The notes beneath the pieces were generated by a model. It was not told the DNA's origin. It ran no database searches and saw only the letters and a list, made by a program, of their open reading frames with translations. This document shows positions 51,583 through 59,607 of a stretch of 64,000 bases of DNA, piece by piece. Source of the stretch: Bacteroides mediterraneensis. GTDB taxonomy: Bacteria; Bacteroidota; Bacteroidia; Bacteroidales; Bacteroidaceae. How positions within the stretch are numbered: position 1 is the stretch's first letter; each line of letters begins with the position of its first letter. Location of the stretch: NCBI RefSeq assembly GCF_025993685.1, contig NZ_DAJPEN010000001.1, positions 558,001 to 622,000 on the forward strand. Direction: 5' to 3'. Both the position numbers and the translations under genes were made by a program.

Positions 51583-52280
51583 GGAAGTATGTCTTTAAGT
51601 TTTTTATTCATGGGCTTGAGTTCGTTCATATCGAACGGATTGTTTCTTATGTTCTCGGTGACGATGACAAGATTTGAAACGGTAGGATTGACATTTCCTC
51701 CAAGATGGGAGAATTCAGTCAGCCAGAACCGTTTTTCCCAGTATTCCAGCAGGGAAAGGAAAGTCGGGTTCTGTGGCTTTTCCAGAGAACTGCTGCCAAG
51801 GCAGACACTTGACCCGGTCACGTTGAAGAACGGGGCACGGAACAGTGGAGTCGTCTCCATTGGACGTTTTCCCTTGAAGGCGAATACGTCCATGCTTCCG
51901 TTTTTTACATGATAAACAATTCCCGGCAGATTGAATATGCCGTCCTGTATATTGAGATCCTTGTGAAAGAACATCTGTCTCTTTCCGGGCGGATTGTACC
52001 AGATATATTCTTCCTGTCCTTTTCTCGGATTGCAGGCCAGCATGTTATCGGGGACTCTTCCTGCCGGTATCCCGCTCATTTCTTCCGTGTAGGATTCCAG
52101 CAGGGTATTCATGAATTCGTATGTGACGGGGATACCTGCCCCCATCTGTCCGCTTTTCCCGATGGGACGCAATTCTATGAAGTACCTGGTGTCAGAATTT
52201 CTTCTGTCTTCATACTTGTAGGCTATGATAGCCGCCTTCGGCACCATCATTTTTTGAATATTTTGGGTCAGTTCATTCAT
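51579..52280 (-). CDS. PRTRC system protein B (E2-like)
   Basis: This 233-residue protein belongs to the family described as prokaryotic E2 family D. The segment FFNVTGSSVCLGSS (residues 151-164) closely resembles the E2 active-site motif HPNIxxxGxICL, making Cys160 the candidate thioester cysteine. The upstream block EEYIWYNPPGKRQMFF fits the E2 strand with proline. It should receive the Ubl from the ThiF protein encoded next to it. No experimental substrate is known to me. Confidence 0.85.
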   Translation of the reverse strand: MNELTQNIQKMMVPKAAIIAYKYEDRRNSDTRYFIELRPIGKSGQMGAGIPVTYEFMNTLLESYTEEMSGIPAGRVPDNMLACNPRKGQEEYIWYNPPGKRQMFFHKDLNIQDGIFNLPGIVYHVKNGSMDVFAFKGKRPMETTPLFRAPFFNVTGSSVCLGSSSLEKPQNPTFLSLLEYWEKRFWLTEFSHLGGNVNPTVSNLVIVTENIRNNPFDMNELKPMNKKLKDILP

Positions 52281-52285
52281 GATGT

Positions 52286-53395
52286 TTATAAATTATAGGT
52301 AACATGTTCTACAAATTTCTCAAACCATTTTGAGAACCGTTCCGGATAATTCTCTGGTCTGAACAGTTTTTCAGTTTCCGGTGTGATGAATGTAAATGAT
52401 ACGGGAGTCTGGTTATATGTTTCCTGACAGTCAGTACTGAAACAGCTTTCCATGTCTTTGGTAACCGTATCCGTAATGGAATATGTAAGCAGAATCTGAT
52501 ATTCGAGTGGTGGTGGCTCGAAATCCCTTTCCTTTTCGCTTGCATAATCATAGTCATAATTCAAGATATAAGGGCTGTCCTTTGCAATCAGGGACAGCCC
52601 TTCGGTAATCAGTTCCAAAAGTCTTTTTTCCTTATTGCTGGAAGGATTACAGTTGCGGATATGTTCTTCCAGATTCCTACAGAAAGCTCTGGAGTACATC
52701 CGGCACAGCTTCCTGTGGATTCTCCCTTTCTCATATGACCTGAAAAGCTTTTCCTTTCTGTACAAATCCTTTTTCTCTTCCTCATCAAGCTGTTCAAAGT
52801 CCACATAATCGATACAGACTTCCGACATTTCAAAATAAGGGGTATCGGTTATATCCATCATCCTGTGATACTTGATGAACCTTCTGATGAACTCCAGTGT
52901 GATCCTTTTGATTTCACCTTTCAGTCTTTCTGTAAAATCTATCGGTATCAGGAACAGGGTGTAATCAGGCCATTCATGGAAGTGATAGATACAGAACTGG
53001 AGCCTGTCACCGACAAGTTCCAGATTTACATGATGAGATACTATGGAATCCAGCGCATTATATAGCAGGCATATTTTTTCTCTTATGGAAGTCCTGCCTG
53101 TAGGATGGTATGGCAGCTCCACATCCAGGAGCTGCGCATATTTCATGGCTGAACGGTACAGGAAATCAAGATTCTCTTTGGTGGTGACATTTACCGTTAC
53201 ATCCCTGTCATTCTCCACATACAGGTCGGGAGCGATGGAAGGTATTCTCGTGTTCAGAAAACCATGAGGCTTTCTGCTGGAGGGAGTTTTCTTTTCTTTC
53301 TGCTCCTGATGCCCCGGCTTATGTCCGTATTTTCGAGTTCCGATATGATAAGTCTGGCTAAATTTTCCAAAGCCCGTTCCGTAAGTTGTGTACAT
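52286..53395 (-). CDS. PRTRC-cassette protein, probable protein F
   Basis: This 369-residue protein is without membrane segments. The N-terminal 50 residues are basic and flexible. The rest is helical, with many Tyr, Arg and Glu residues (KKDLYRKEKLFRSYEKGRIHRK). By position, between C and B, and by length it corresponds to protein F, a family of unknown function. I cannot confirm this by sequence alone. It is separated from protein B by five bases. Confidence 0.6.
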   Translation of the reverse strand: MYTTYGTGFGKFSQTYHIGTRKYGHKPGHQEQKEKKTPSSRKPHGFLNTRIPSIAPDLYVENDRDVTVNVTTKENLDFLYRSAMKYAQLLDVELPYHPTGRTSIREKICLLYNALDSIVSHHVNLELVGDRLQFCIYHFHEWPDYTLFLIPIDFTERLKGEIKRITLEFIRRFIKYHRMMDITDTPYFEMSEVCIDYVDFEQLDEEEKKDLYRKEKLFRSYEKGRIHRKLCRMYSRAFCRNLEEHIRNCNPSSNKEKRLLELITEGLSLIAKDSPYILNYDYDYASEKERDFEPPPLEYQILLTYSITDTVTKDMESCFSTDCQETYNQTPVSFTFITPETEKLFRPENYPERFSKWFEKFVEHVTYNL

Positions 53396-53431
53396 GGTTT
53401 TTTATTTTTACGTTGTCCTTTTTTCATGTCC

Positions 53432-53653
53432 TTACCCTTTTACTCCGATGGTTGTCTTGAATTCATATACCGCCCGGTCGTCTTCGATTTCCGGTCCGTG
53501 TACGGTCGCGGTGGTCAGTTCTGGATAGTTCATTGAATAGAAGTCCATCACTTCAGCCGGAGACATGTTTACGTTCGGATCGTCCAGTACGATTTCCTGA
53601 CTGTTCTTCTTCATCTTGAATACTCTTTTCATTCCTTTAATTTCCAGTGCCAT
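53432..53653 (-). CDS. PRTRC system protein C (ubiquitin-like)
   Basis: This 73-residue protein belongs to the prokaryotic-ubiquitin-like (Prok_Ub) family: a beta-grasp pattern (MALEIKGMKRVFKMKKN; SPAEVMDFYSMNYPELTTATVHG). It ends ...TTIGVKG, with a free C-terminal glycine, so no processing protease would be needed to expose it. It should be the modifier activated by the ThiF protein and carried by protein B. It lies between the E and F genes. Confidence 0.85.
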   Translation of the reverse strand: MALEIKGMKRVFKMKKNSQEIVLDDPNVNMSPAEVMDFYSMNYPELTTATVHGPEIEDDRAVYEFKTTIGVKG

Positions 53654-53698
53654 ATTGTTTATTGTTTATTGGTTTTACAAATCATTTATTTTTATATA

Positions 53699-54760
53699 TC
53701 AGCAGTATACCATTTCTACCTGTGCCTCGTCCTTCATACGGTATTCAGCCGGAAAATCCGGATATTCCGCATACGGGTCCTCTTTTAGAAGTTCCCTGTC
53801 ATTCTCGTCTTCCGGATCGAAGCAGAATGTCTCATGTGTAGCCGGCGCAGTCTGGTATTCCCGTCCGTTTCCGTTCTGTACCTGTACTGTTCCGTTCGGT
53901 ATATGGCCGTTTGTCGGCTGCCGTACCTGTTGTTGTGGATAAGGAGCCGTCTCAGGCTGGTAAGCCTGCTGCTGCGGATAGGGCTGCATTGTAGCTCCTT
54001 GCGGCATACCTGTTCCTTGCATTACGGGGCGGTTTGGAGCAGGTTGGATATATGCTCCGTTCGTTCCATATACCGGTTGAGGCATTTCCTGTGGAATCTG
54101 TTGTGGAGCAGACTGCATGACAGGTTCAGGATTCATAGTATGGGTCTGCTGCTCCGGGAATATGCTTGTTTGTATACCGGGCTGTGGCTGACCGTTCATG
54201 CTGCCTTGTGGTTGGGGAATTACCGGCGCCGGTTCCTCTGCCATACCGAACAGACTTCCTTCGCTGGCCTGTTTCTGTACTTCCTGCATCCTGGTATCAA
54301 TCTCCTTCTGTTTTTCGGCAGAAGCCAGAACCCGTGCCTGTTTCAGCCATGTCATTGCTTCGGAGAACCTTTTTGCGGCAGTTGCATCATCAGCCTTTTT
54401 GAGGAGCTTTTCCATCTTTTCCCGTTTTTCCTTGGCTTCCTTTGATTCGGCTGGTACTGTTGGAGCCTTGGATGATTTGGCCTGTGATGTAGCCTTTTCT
54501 GCCTGTTTCTCGAAATTTTCCGCATTGGCAAGCAGTCCCTGTACCTTCTGTATCGGTTGGAGTATGGTCTGCAGGAAACCCATATCCAGTTCTGTCGGTG
54601 TTCCGTTCACTACCAGCGGCACCATGTTCTGCCGCGTATCCTCTTTCAGACTGTTCCGCCTTGGCATGACTGCTACGCTCAGGCTGTTGTCCACTTTACG
54701 GATATTGATATTCAAATCCGTTCCTGCTGTAATCATCTGATAAATTGATTGAAAAAACAT
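53699..54760 (-). CDS. PRTRC system protein E
   Basis: This 353-residue protein has an N-terminal domain (MFFQSIYQMITAGTDLNINI, about residues 1-70) typical of protein E, then a coiled-coil/charged middle (about 80-165). The C-terminal half is disordered and Gln/Pro-rich, with many QPQ and YPQQQ repeats. Function unknown; the low-complexity tail suggests multivalent protein contacts. It is followed 45 bases later by the protein C gene. Confidence 0.8.
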   Translation of the reverse strand: MFFQSIYQMITAGTDLNINIRKVDNSLSVAVMPRRNSLKEDTRQNMVPLVVNGTPTELDMGFLQTILQPIQKVQGLLANAENFEKQAEKATSQAKSSKAPTVPAESKEAKEKREKMEKLLKKADDATAAKRFSEAMTWLKQARVLASAEKQKEIDTRMQEVQKQASEGSLFGMAEEPAPVIPQPQGSMNGQPQPGIQTSIFPEQQTHTMNPEPVMQSAPQQIPQEMPQPVYGTNGAYIQPAPNRPVMQGTGMPQGATMQPYPQQQAYQPETAPYPQQQVRQPTNGHIPNGTVQVQNGNGREYQTAPATHETFCFDPEDENDRELLKEDPYAEYPDFPAEYRMKDEAQVEMVYC

Positions 54761-54778
54761 AATTGAAAAATTTTATGG

Positions 54779-54988
54779 TTATACATAAGTTTCCTTGAAG
54801 AATTCTTTCAGGACATCCTTTCTGTCCGGTCTGCTTGCAATATCACGCAGAGATTCCAGATAGTAGCCGATGTTTTTAGGTTCATCAACTGTATTGGACA
54901 GGCGTCTTTTGACCGGTCTGATATGTTCGTTCTGTGGCCATACAGCCGGCATGACAGGAGCAGAAGATATACATGTACTTGTTTTCAT
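54779..54988 (-). CDS. Small PRTRC-locus protein
   Basis: A 69-residue protein, Cys/Pro-rich at the N-terminus and helical at the C-terminus (YYLESLRDIASRPDRKDVLKEFF). It lies 18 bases before the protein E gene, in the same direction. No family recognised. Confidence 0.6.
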   Translation of the reverse strand: MKTSTCISSAPVMPAVWPQNEHIRPVKRRLSNTVDEPKNIGYYLESLRDIASRPDRKDVLKEFFKETYV

Positions 54989-55006
54989 ATATGTTGGTTT
55001 TATTGG

Positions 55007-55222
55007 TTAGAAAAACAGGAGTCCGACAATGAAAAAGATAAATGCTATCCTGACAATCAGTAGAAGAGCTCTGAAAAGAAATCCTATGATTCCTCCGGTG
55101 AGCAGGAGCATTGCAATCATACCTGTAGGCATGATACCTTTGTCTGTCAGCATAAGTATTCCGATAACCAGTACCAGGGTTACCGCATGCTTGCTGATAC
55201 TTTCGATAATCTGTAGTTCCAT
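55007..55222 (-). CDS. Small two-segment membrane protein
   Basis: This 71-residue protein has two or three hydrophobic segments (HAVTLVLVIGILML; MIAMLLLTGGIIGFLF; IVRIAFIFFIVGLLFF). It is the first gene of the PRTRC run, 18 bases before the 69-residue gene. Unknown function; a membrane anchor for the cassette is possible. Confidence 0.6.
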   Translation of the reverse strand: MELQIIESISKHAVTLVLVIGILMLTDKGIMPTGMIAMLLLTGGIIGFLFRALLLIVRIAFIFFIVGLLFF

Positions 55223-55290
55223 AATCCTTAATTTTATGAATGAATAATCCCATCGGGATGTGTTTTCCCGATTTTATAGGCCTCCGGCCT

Positions 55291-55412
55291 CTTGGATTGC
55301 CTTTTTGCGCAAGGCCTGGCAGGAAAAAATACCGGAGCGTAGCGAGGATGATTTTTTCCTGTCCAGCCAAGCCCTTCAGGGCAGCCTTGCGGCAAAAGGC
55401 AGGCAATCCAAG
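55291..55412 (-). ncRNA. Long nested hairpin, candidate structured RNA leader
   Basis: CTTGGATTGCC (55291-55301) pairs with GGCAATCCAAG (55402-55412). Next, TTTTGCGCAAGGC pairs with GCCTTGCGGCAAAA with one bulge. Then CTGGCAGGAAAAAAT (55316-55330) pairs with ATTTTTTCCTGTCCAG (55351-55366) with one bulge. The loop is 20 bases. A GCCCTTCAGGGC sub-hairpin sits in one arm. In the leftward transcript it would precede the small membrane protein gene, so a regulatory leader is one reading. Confidence 0.5.
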
Positions 55413-55461
55413 ACCTTTGCCGCTTAAAAGCGGAAAAACAGATTCTTTTCTGTACGGACAC

Positions 55462-55489
55462 AAAAAATGCAGACCTTACGGCCTGCATT
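55462..55489 (-). terminator. Intrinsic terminator of topB
   Basis: On the minus strand AATGCAG-CC and GG-CTGCATT arms with a GTAA loop are followed by six T residues, 25 bases past the topB stop. Confidence 0.75.
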
Positions 55490-55513
55490 CTTGTGGTTAT
55501 ATTGATATGGATG

Positions 55514-57283
55514 TTATTCTTCTTTTGTGGAATAGGTGTTGAAAATGTCATCGGTCATTTCCTTGGCGAGAGTCCTGATTCTATTAAGAAAGTCCTGCCC
55601 GGTTATCATTCCGCTTTCAAGTCCGGCCAGCTGTTTTTCCCAGTCTGCTGTAAGTGAAGTATCCGCAATTTTCTTTCCACGGATGGTTTCGTAGGTGAAC
55701 ATACCTTTCGGGGTCGGAACGATATATTTCCCTGAATAACGGATATACTTACGGTTAACCAGTGTACGGATGATATTGGTACGTGAAGATACCGTGCCCA
55801 GTCCGTTCAGTTCCATGTATTCCACCAGTTCTGCATCCGTGAACGGATCTACCGGCAGTTGTTTTTTGTGTACCATGTTGCATCCGCATACATTCAGGTT
55901 ATCACCTTTCTTTACTTCGGGGAGTTCATTGACGGAATATCCTGATTTTTGGACCATGTCGGAACGCATGAACACGTCATGCCAGCCGGCTTCAATGATT
56001 CTTGTCTGTTCGGCCTTGAAATGTTGTGCCGCACAAACCGCTTCAACATTTGTCGTTTCTATACGGCACGGAGGCATGAATGTCTCAAGCATCCTTCCGG
56101 CTACAAGTCTGTAAACCTGCATTTCCTTTTCGGACAGATTTCCTGGACGGATACCTGTAATGATGATGGCATGATGTACATTGGCTTTTTCTGCGCTTAT
56201 TACGTGGCGGGACAAATTGGATATATCAATACCTCCAGTTCCTTTAGCTGCAGGGAGCAGCTCCCATGATAGCAGACGCGCCATGATTTGTGGAAGCGAG
56301 TCAAACACATCCTCCGTCAGATAACGGCTGGAAGTCCGCGGATAGGAAATCAGTTTCTTTTCATAAAGGGACTGGGCGATGTCGTACACCTCTGATGCGG
56401 TAAAACCATAGCGGATGTTCGCTTCCTTCTGAAGTTGTGTCAGGTCAAGCAGATCCGGTGGAAGTATTTCCTTTACGCTGTGACTGATACCGGTAATCTG
56501 TGCCTGATGTGACAGCTTGCAGTCCTGAAAAAACATTGTTGCGGATTCTTTGTCGGGAAGATCCTGTGTGCGGCGCATCTTGAAGAGGATGCCGTCCTTT
56601 TGCAGGCTGATGTAGATGGGCCAGCTGTCCGATGAAATATGGTTCTCCCTCTCACGGTAGCGTCTGCTGATGGCAGCCAGTACCGGTGTCTGCACCCGTC
56701 CGAGGGAATTGTTGCCAAGGCCAGTCGCCTTGCACATGGCATAGCTGGCGTTAATTCCGAGAATCCAGTCTGCCTTGTTGCGACTGTCGGCAGAAAGGAA
56801 CAGGCTGTCGTAACAGCTGTCCGGTTTCAGATTTTCCATGCCTTGACGTACAGATTCGTCGGTGAGAGAGGAAATCCACAGACGGAAACAGGGCTGTGTA
56901 CAGTTCAGGTATTGATAGACATAGCGGAATGTCATTTCCCCGTCACGGCTGGCATCGGTAGCCGCAATGATGGTGTCGCATGCCTGAAACACTCTCTCGA
57001 TTACCTTAAGCTGGAGCACGGCATCAATGTCCGGTATCCATCCGTTCTCGGTACGTGTATGACGTACCATCAGTTCAAATTCGGACGGGATGAAAGGAAA
57101 GTCATTCCGTTCCAGCTTCTGGGTTCCGTAGTCTTTCGGCATGGCCAGTGACAGCATGTTCCCGAAAGTCCACGTTATCATGTAGCCGTTTCCTTCCACA
57201 TATCCGTTTCTTACTCTGGTTGCACCGATGATTCTTCCGATTTCTTTTCCTACACTTGGTTTGTCTGTTAATATGGCAATCAT
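55514..57283 (-). CDS. topB: DNA topoisomerase III of the element
   Basis: A type IA topoisomerase of 589 residues, typical of Bacteroidetes conjugative or mobilisable elements. It has a Toprim domain (MIAILTDKPSVGKEI; the acidic motif ATDASRDGE at about 108-116), GRVQTPVLAAI and the active-site tyrosine Tyr314 in SYPRTSSRYL. The catalytic set is intact. It is cotranscribed with the upstream DUF4099/DUF3945 genes and ends at a terminator. Confidence 0.93.
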   Translation of the reverse strand: MIAILTDKPSVGKEIGRIIGATRVRNGYVEGNGYMITWTFGNMLSLAMPKDYGTQKLERNDFPFIPSEFELMVRHTRTENGWIPDIDAVLQLKVIERVFQACDTIIAATDASRDGEMTFRYVYQYLNCTQPCFRLWISSLTDESVRQGMENLKPDSCYDSLFLSADSRNKADWILGINASYAMCKATGLGNNSLGRVQTPVLAAISRRYRERENHISSDSWPIYISLQKDGILFKMRRTQDLPDKESATMFFQDCKLSHQAQITGISHSVKEILPPDLLDLTQLQKEANIRYGFTASEVYDIAQSLYEKKLISYPRTSSRYLTEDVFDSLPQIMARLLSWELLPAAKGTGGIDISNLSRHVISAEKANVHHAIIITGIRPGNLSEKEMQVYRLVAGRMLETFMPPCRIETTNVEAVCAAQHFKAEQTRIIEAGWHDVFMRSDMVQKSGYSVNELPEVKKGDNLNVCGCNMVHKKQLPVDPFTDAELVEYMELNGLGTVSSRTNIIRTLVNRKYIRYSGKYIVPTPKGMFTYETIRGKKIADTSLTADWEKQLAGLESGMITGQDFLNRIRTLAKEMTDDIFNTYSTKEE

Positions 57284-57361
57284 GATAAATTCTGTTTTTT
57301 ATATCTTTCCATACGGTAAGTCCGTATGGAAAGAGAGATATGATACATTATGGATTTTTAT

Positions 57362-57622
57362 TTATTCACCTGAAGGGTTGATACCGTTTATGCTGATGAC
57401 CGGATTTCCATTCTCGTCTTCAATCAGACTGAGTGTGGCATCCATTGTAAGTGAAAATACAGGAGTCTTGATTTTAATGGACATGACATTGGTTTCCTCT
57501 CCCTGAAGGAGCAGGTCCATGTTTCCGTCCTTTTCAATTTGCGATCTGCTGATACCTACCGATTCCAGTTTCTCCCAGTCGATTTGTTCAGCCTTGTAGA
57601 TATGATGATTGGTCTTGTTCAT
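57362..57622 (-). CDS. Stand-alone DUF4099-like protein
   Basis: An 86-residue protein that aligns by eye with residues about 195-265 of the adjacent 605-residue protein: IDWEKLESVGISRSQIEKDG here, INWEELSKFGISKEMLEQSG there. It is therefore a free-standing copy of that DUF4099 module. It lies 45 bases downstream of the large gene and 79 bases before topB. Confidence 0.8.
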   Translation of the reverse strand: MNKTNHHIYKAEQIDWEKLESVGISRSQIEKDGNMDLLLQGEETNVMSIKIKTPVFSLTMDATLSLIEDENGNPVISINGINPSGE

Positions 57623-57666
57623 GTTCTTTCCTTTTTTAGTAGTTGATGATTTGAATTCTGTTTTGC

Positions 57667-59484
57667 TCAGACAGCCTGTTTTGCTCCCTTCTTCTGTTCC
57701 TGCTGCTGGGTATTGTCAGTCTGTGAAGCACGCTGTGAAGTATTGCGACGGACATCTGGATTCTCTTGGAAGAATTGCATTTGTCCAGTATTGGCATTGA
57801 TTTTTATGTATGAATCGAACTGTTTACCATTGGGGCCTTTCATACCCGTTACGAGGATAGACTTTCCGTCCTGAAGATTTGCTCTTTCCTGTGCCGAAAG
57901 CAGGTGTCCGTAAACCTCAGCAGGAATGGCCGGTGCCTGTCGTTCGTTGAAACCGTCTGGAGTTCTGGAATACTGTGGTCTGCCACTTACCAGATCCAGC
58001 TTGACGAATGACGAGAATTCCTCACCTTTACGGTTGATCATGTTCTCCAGATAGATGGGTTGTCCTTTGCGTAACGCTTCCTTGTCCTCCGGTGTGAGTT
58101 GTACCGAACAGATTTCCTTCGGTATGTAGATTTCTCCCGTTTCCGGATTGTGTCGCGTATATTGGAGCCCTCCTGTAACCTTGTCCATGGTAACGAAGGA
58201 AGAAAACAGTTCACCGTTCTTTCTCTTCATATCCTCTACAAGGATGGTATGTCCTTCGTTCAACGCTTTGAGCTGCATGGGAGAAAGCGGTACACCGCCG
58301 AGCGTCTGCTGGTTGAAGGCCTGGTCTTTCGGGAAGATAAATTCGATGCCTCTTCTTTCCGCACTGTATTGCAGATTGGCATTAAACTCTTTACCCTGAT
58401 TGGACTTCATCCCCTCTACGAATATCTGTTCTCCGTTTTTCAGTTTCTGGATTTCGTCCGGAGTCAGGGTTACCCCTTTGATTTCATTCGGGATATAGAC
58501 ATGCTCCTGTCGGACGGCTACCAGTTCGTTGGTATTCTTGTCGATGGAAATCAGACACGGCTCTGTCGTGTTGCCACGCAGGTTAAGGTCAGCCACGCGT
58601 CCCATGTTCCCGCTTTCACGCAGGTTCTTCTTGTCCTCTTCCGTGAAGATATGTCCGAAATAAGGACGTTCCAGTTCCGGCTCCTTTCTGATACCGTGGA
58701 TGCCCAGCATGACCTGCCCGTCGTTGGAGATGAATGAAAGACGCGCATCCAGTTTGGCAGTCAGTACCCCAGGAATGTTGAGTGTCAGCGGCATGGTCCT
58801 GTTGGTCTTGTATCCTTTCAGCATGCTGTCAAGCTGTCCGGACTGCTCCAGCATTTCCTTGGATATGCCGAATTTACTCAGCTCCTCCCAGTTAATCATG
58901 TTCTCGTTGTAGCGGTACGTGGGTGTCTGCTGGCGTTGCGGTTCCTGCTGTTCGCGCCCCTGTGCGGCAGCTTCCACCTGTGATACCTGTTCAGGCTGAG
59001 CCTGCGTTGTCTGTTCCTGCTTCTTTGCCATTGTTGTTTCCTCCTCTTTTGTTTGACTGTTTTTCTGATTGTTTACTTTCGGTACGATTTCATAGCGTTT
59101 CAGGAATTCTTTTACCGCATCTGTCTTCTTGCCTTCGGCCAGTTCCTTGATCGCCTGTTTGTTCTGCTTGTAATCATTGAAGGTCATGCGGATAAGCCTG
59201 AAATGCGTAGGCTCCTTCAGCTGGCTCCAGAAATTCTTGATGAAGTTTTCGAGTATACTTGAATTCTTGTCGAATTTCAAGAATGAGTTCTCATTCTTCT
59301 CTTCTGGTGTAACCGTCTGATAATTGCCATTCTCGTCTGCCTTGCTGACCACTCCCAAACCCTCCTTTGGGTCATTCTTGTTATGTACCAGCAGAAGTTC
59401 GTCAATTTGTTCCACATAAGGCTTTTCCGGTTTCTTTGTCCGGCCTTGCCTTTTTTCCTTGTCAGGACTGTTTTCTTGTGCCAT
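57667..59484 (-). CDS. DUF4099/DUF3945 domain protein
   Basis: This 605-residue protein is typical of Bacteroidetes ICEs and often sits next to topB. It has a basic N-terminus, a helical region (about 70-135), a Gln-rich linker (about 150-190), a DUF4099 domain (about 195-265) and then four or five tandem repeats of about 65 residues up to residue 590. Each repeat contains a pattern like IPxEIxGVxLTxxxxxxL followed by ILVExMxxxxGxxFxS (DUF3945). Function unknown; a DNA- or topoisomerase-associated role is inferred from context. Confidence 0.88.
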   Translation of the reverse strand: MAQENSPDKEKRQGRTKKPEKPYVEQIDELLLVHNKNDPKEGLGVVSKADENGNYQTVTPEEKNENSFLKFDKNSSILENFIKNFWSQLKEPTHFRLIRMTFNDYKQNKQAIKELAEGKKTDAVKEFLKRYEIVPKVNNQKNSQTKEEETTMAKKQEQTTQAQPEQVSQVEAAAQGREQQEPQRQQTPTYRYNENMINWEELSKFGISKEMLEQSGQLDSMLKGYKTNRTMPLTLNIPGVLTAKLDARLSFISNDGQVMLGIHGIRKEPELERPYFGHIFTEEDKKNLRESGNMGRVADLNLRGNTTEPCLISIDKNTNELVAVRQEHVYIPNEIKGVTLTPDEIQKLKNGEQIFVEGMKSNQGKEFNANLQYSAERRGIEFIFPKDQAFNQQTLGGVPLSPMQLKALNEGHTILVEDMKRKNGELFSSFVTMDKVTGGLQYTRHNPETGEIYIPKEICSVQLTPEDKEALRKGQPIYLENMINRKGEEFSSFVKLDLVSGRPQYSRTPDGFNERQAPAIPAEVYGHLLSAQERANLQDGKSILVTGMKGPNGKQFDSYIKINANTGQMQFFQENPDVRRNTSQRASQTDNTQQQEQKKGAKQAV

Positions 59485-59525
59485 AATCTTTTGTTTTGAG
59501 TGACTACTTGATTTGTTTCACAGTC

Positions 59526-59533
59526 CAAATGTA
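59526..59533 (-). promoter_or_regulatory. -7 element of the DUF3945-topB operon
   Basis: TACATTTG on the minus strand matches TAnnTTTG, 42 bases before the start codon and directly downstream of the CATTAGATGT repeats. Confidence 0.5.
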
Positions 59534-59574
59534 AGATGATAAATTGAGTAAACATTTGATTTACAAACGGATGG

Positions 59575-59607
59575 CATTAGATGTCATTAGATGTCATCAA
59601 ATGTCAT
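59575..59607. repeat. Three tandem 10-bp CATTAGATGT repeats (iteron-like)
   Basis: CATTAGATGT, CATTAGATGT and CATCAAATGT follow each other at a 10-bp period and end with CAT. An inverted partial match (CATTTGAT) lies at 59553-59560. They sit at the -35/-60 position of the operon promoter and share the 13-bp CATTAGATGTCAT with the HTH pair's upstream region. One copy per helical turn suggests cooperative binding by an element-encoded regulator. Confidence 0.7.

Larger units (their letters stand above)
55223..55513. other. Structured 290-base gap between topB and the PRTRC run
   Basis: No protein gene. It contains the topB terminator (55462-55489), a small CCGCTTAAAAGCGG hairpin (55420-55433), a roughly 120-base nested hairpin (55291-55412) and GGCCTCCGGCC (55279-55289). 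Open frames here are by-products of the repeats. Confidence 0.7.

Noticed and set aside
55234..55551. Proteins encoded in the topB-PRTRC gap
   Set aside because: Frames on both strands arise from the inverted repeats and cross a terminator.
50800..59484. Conjugation (tra) or relaxase genes in the element
   Set aside because: None of the proteins here shows relaxase, coupling-protein or type IV secretion features.
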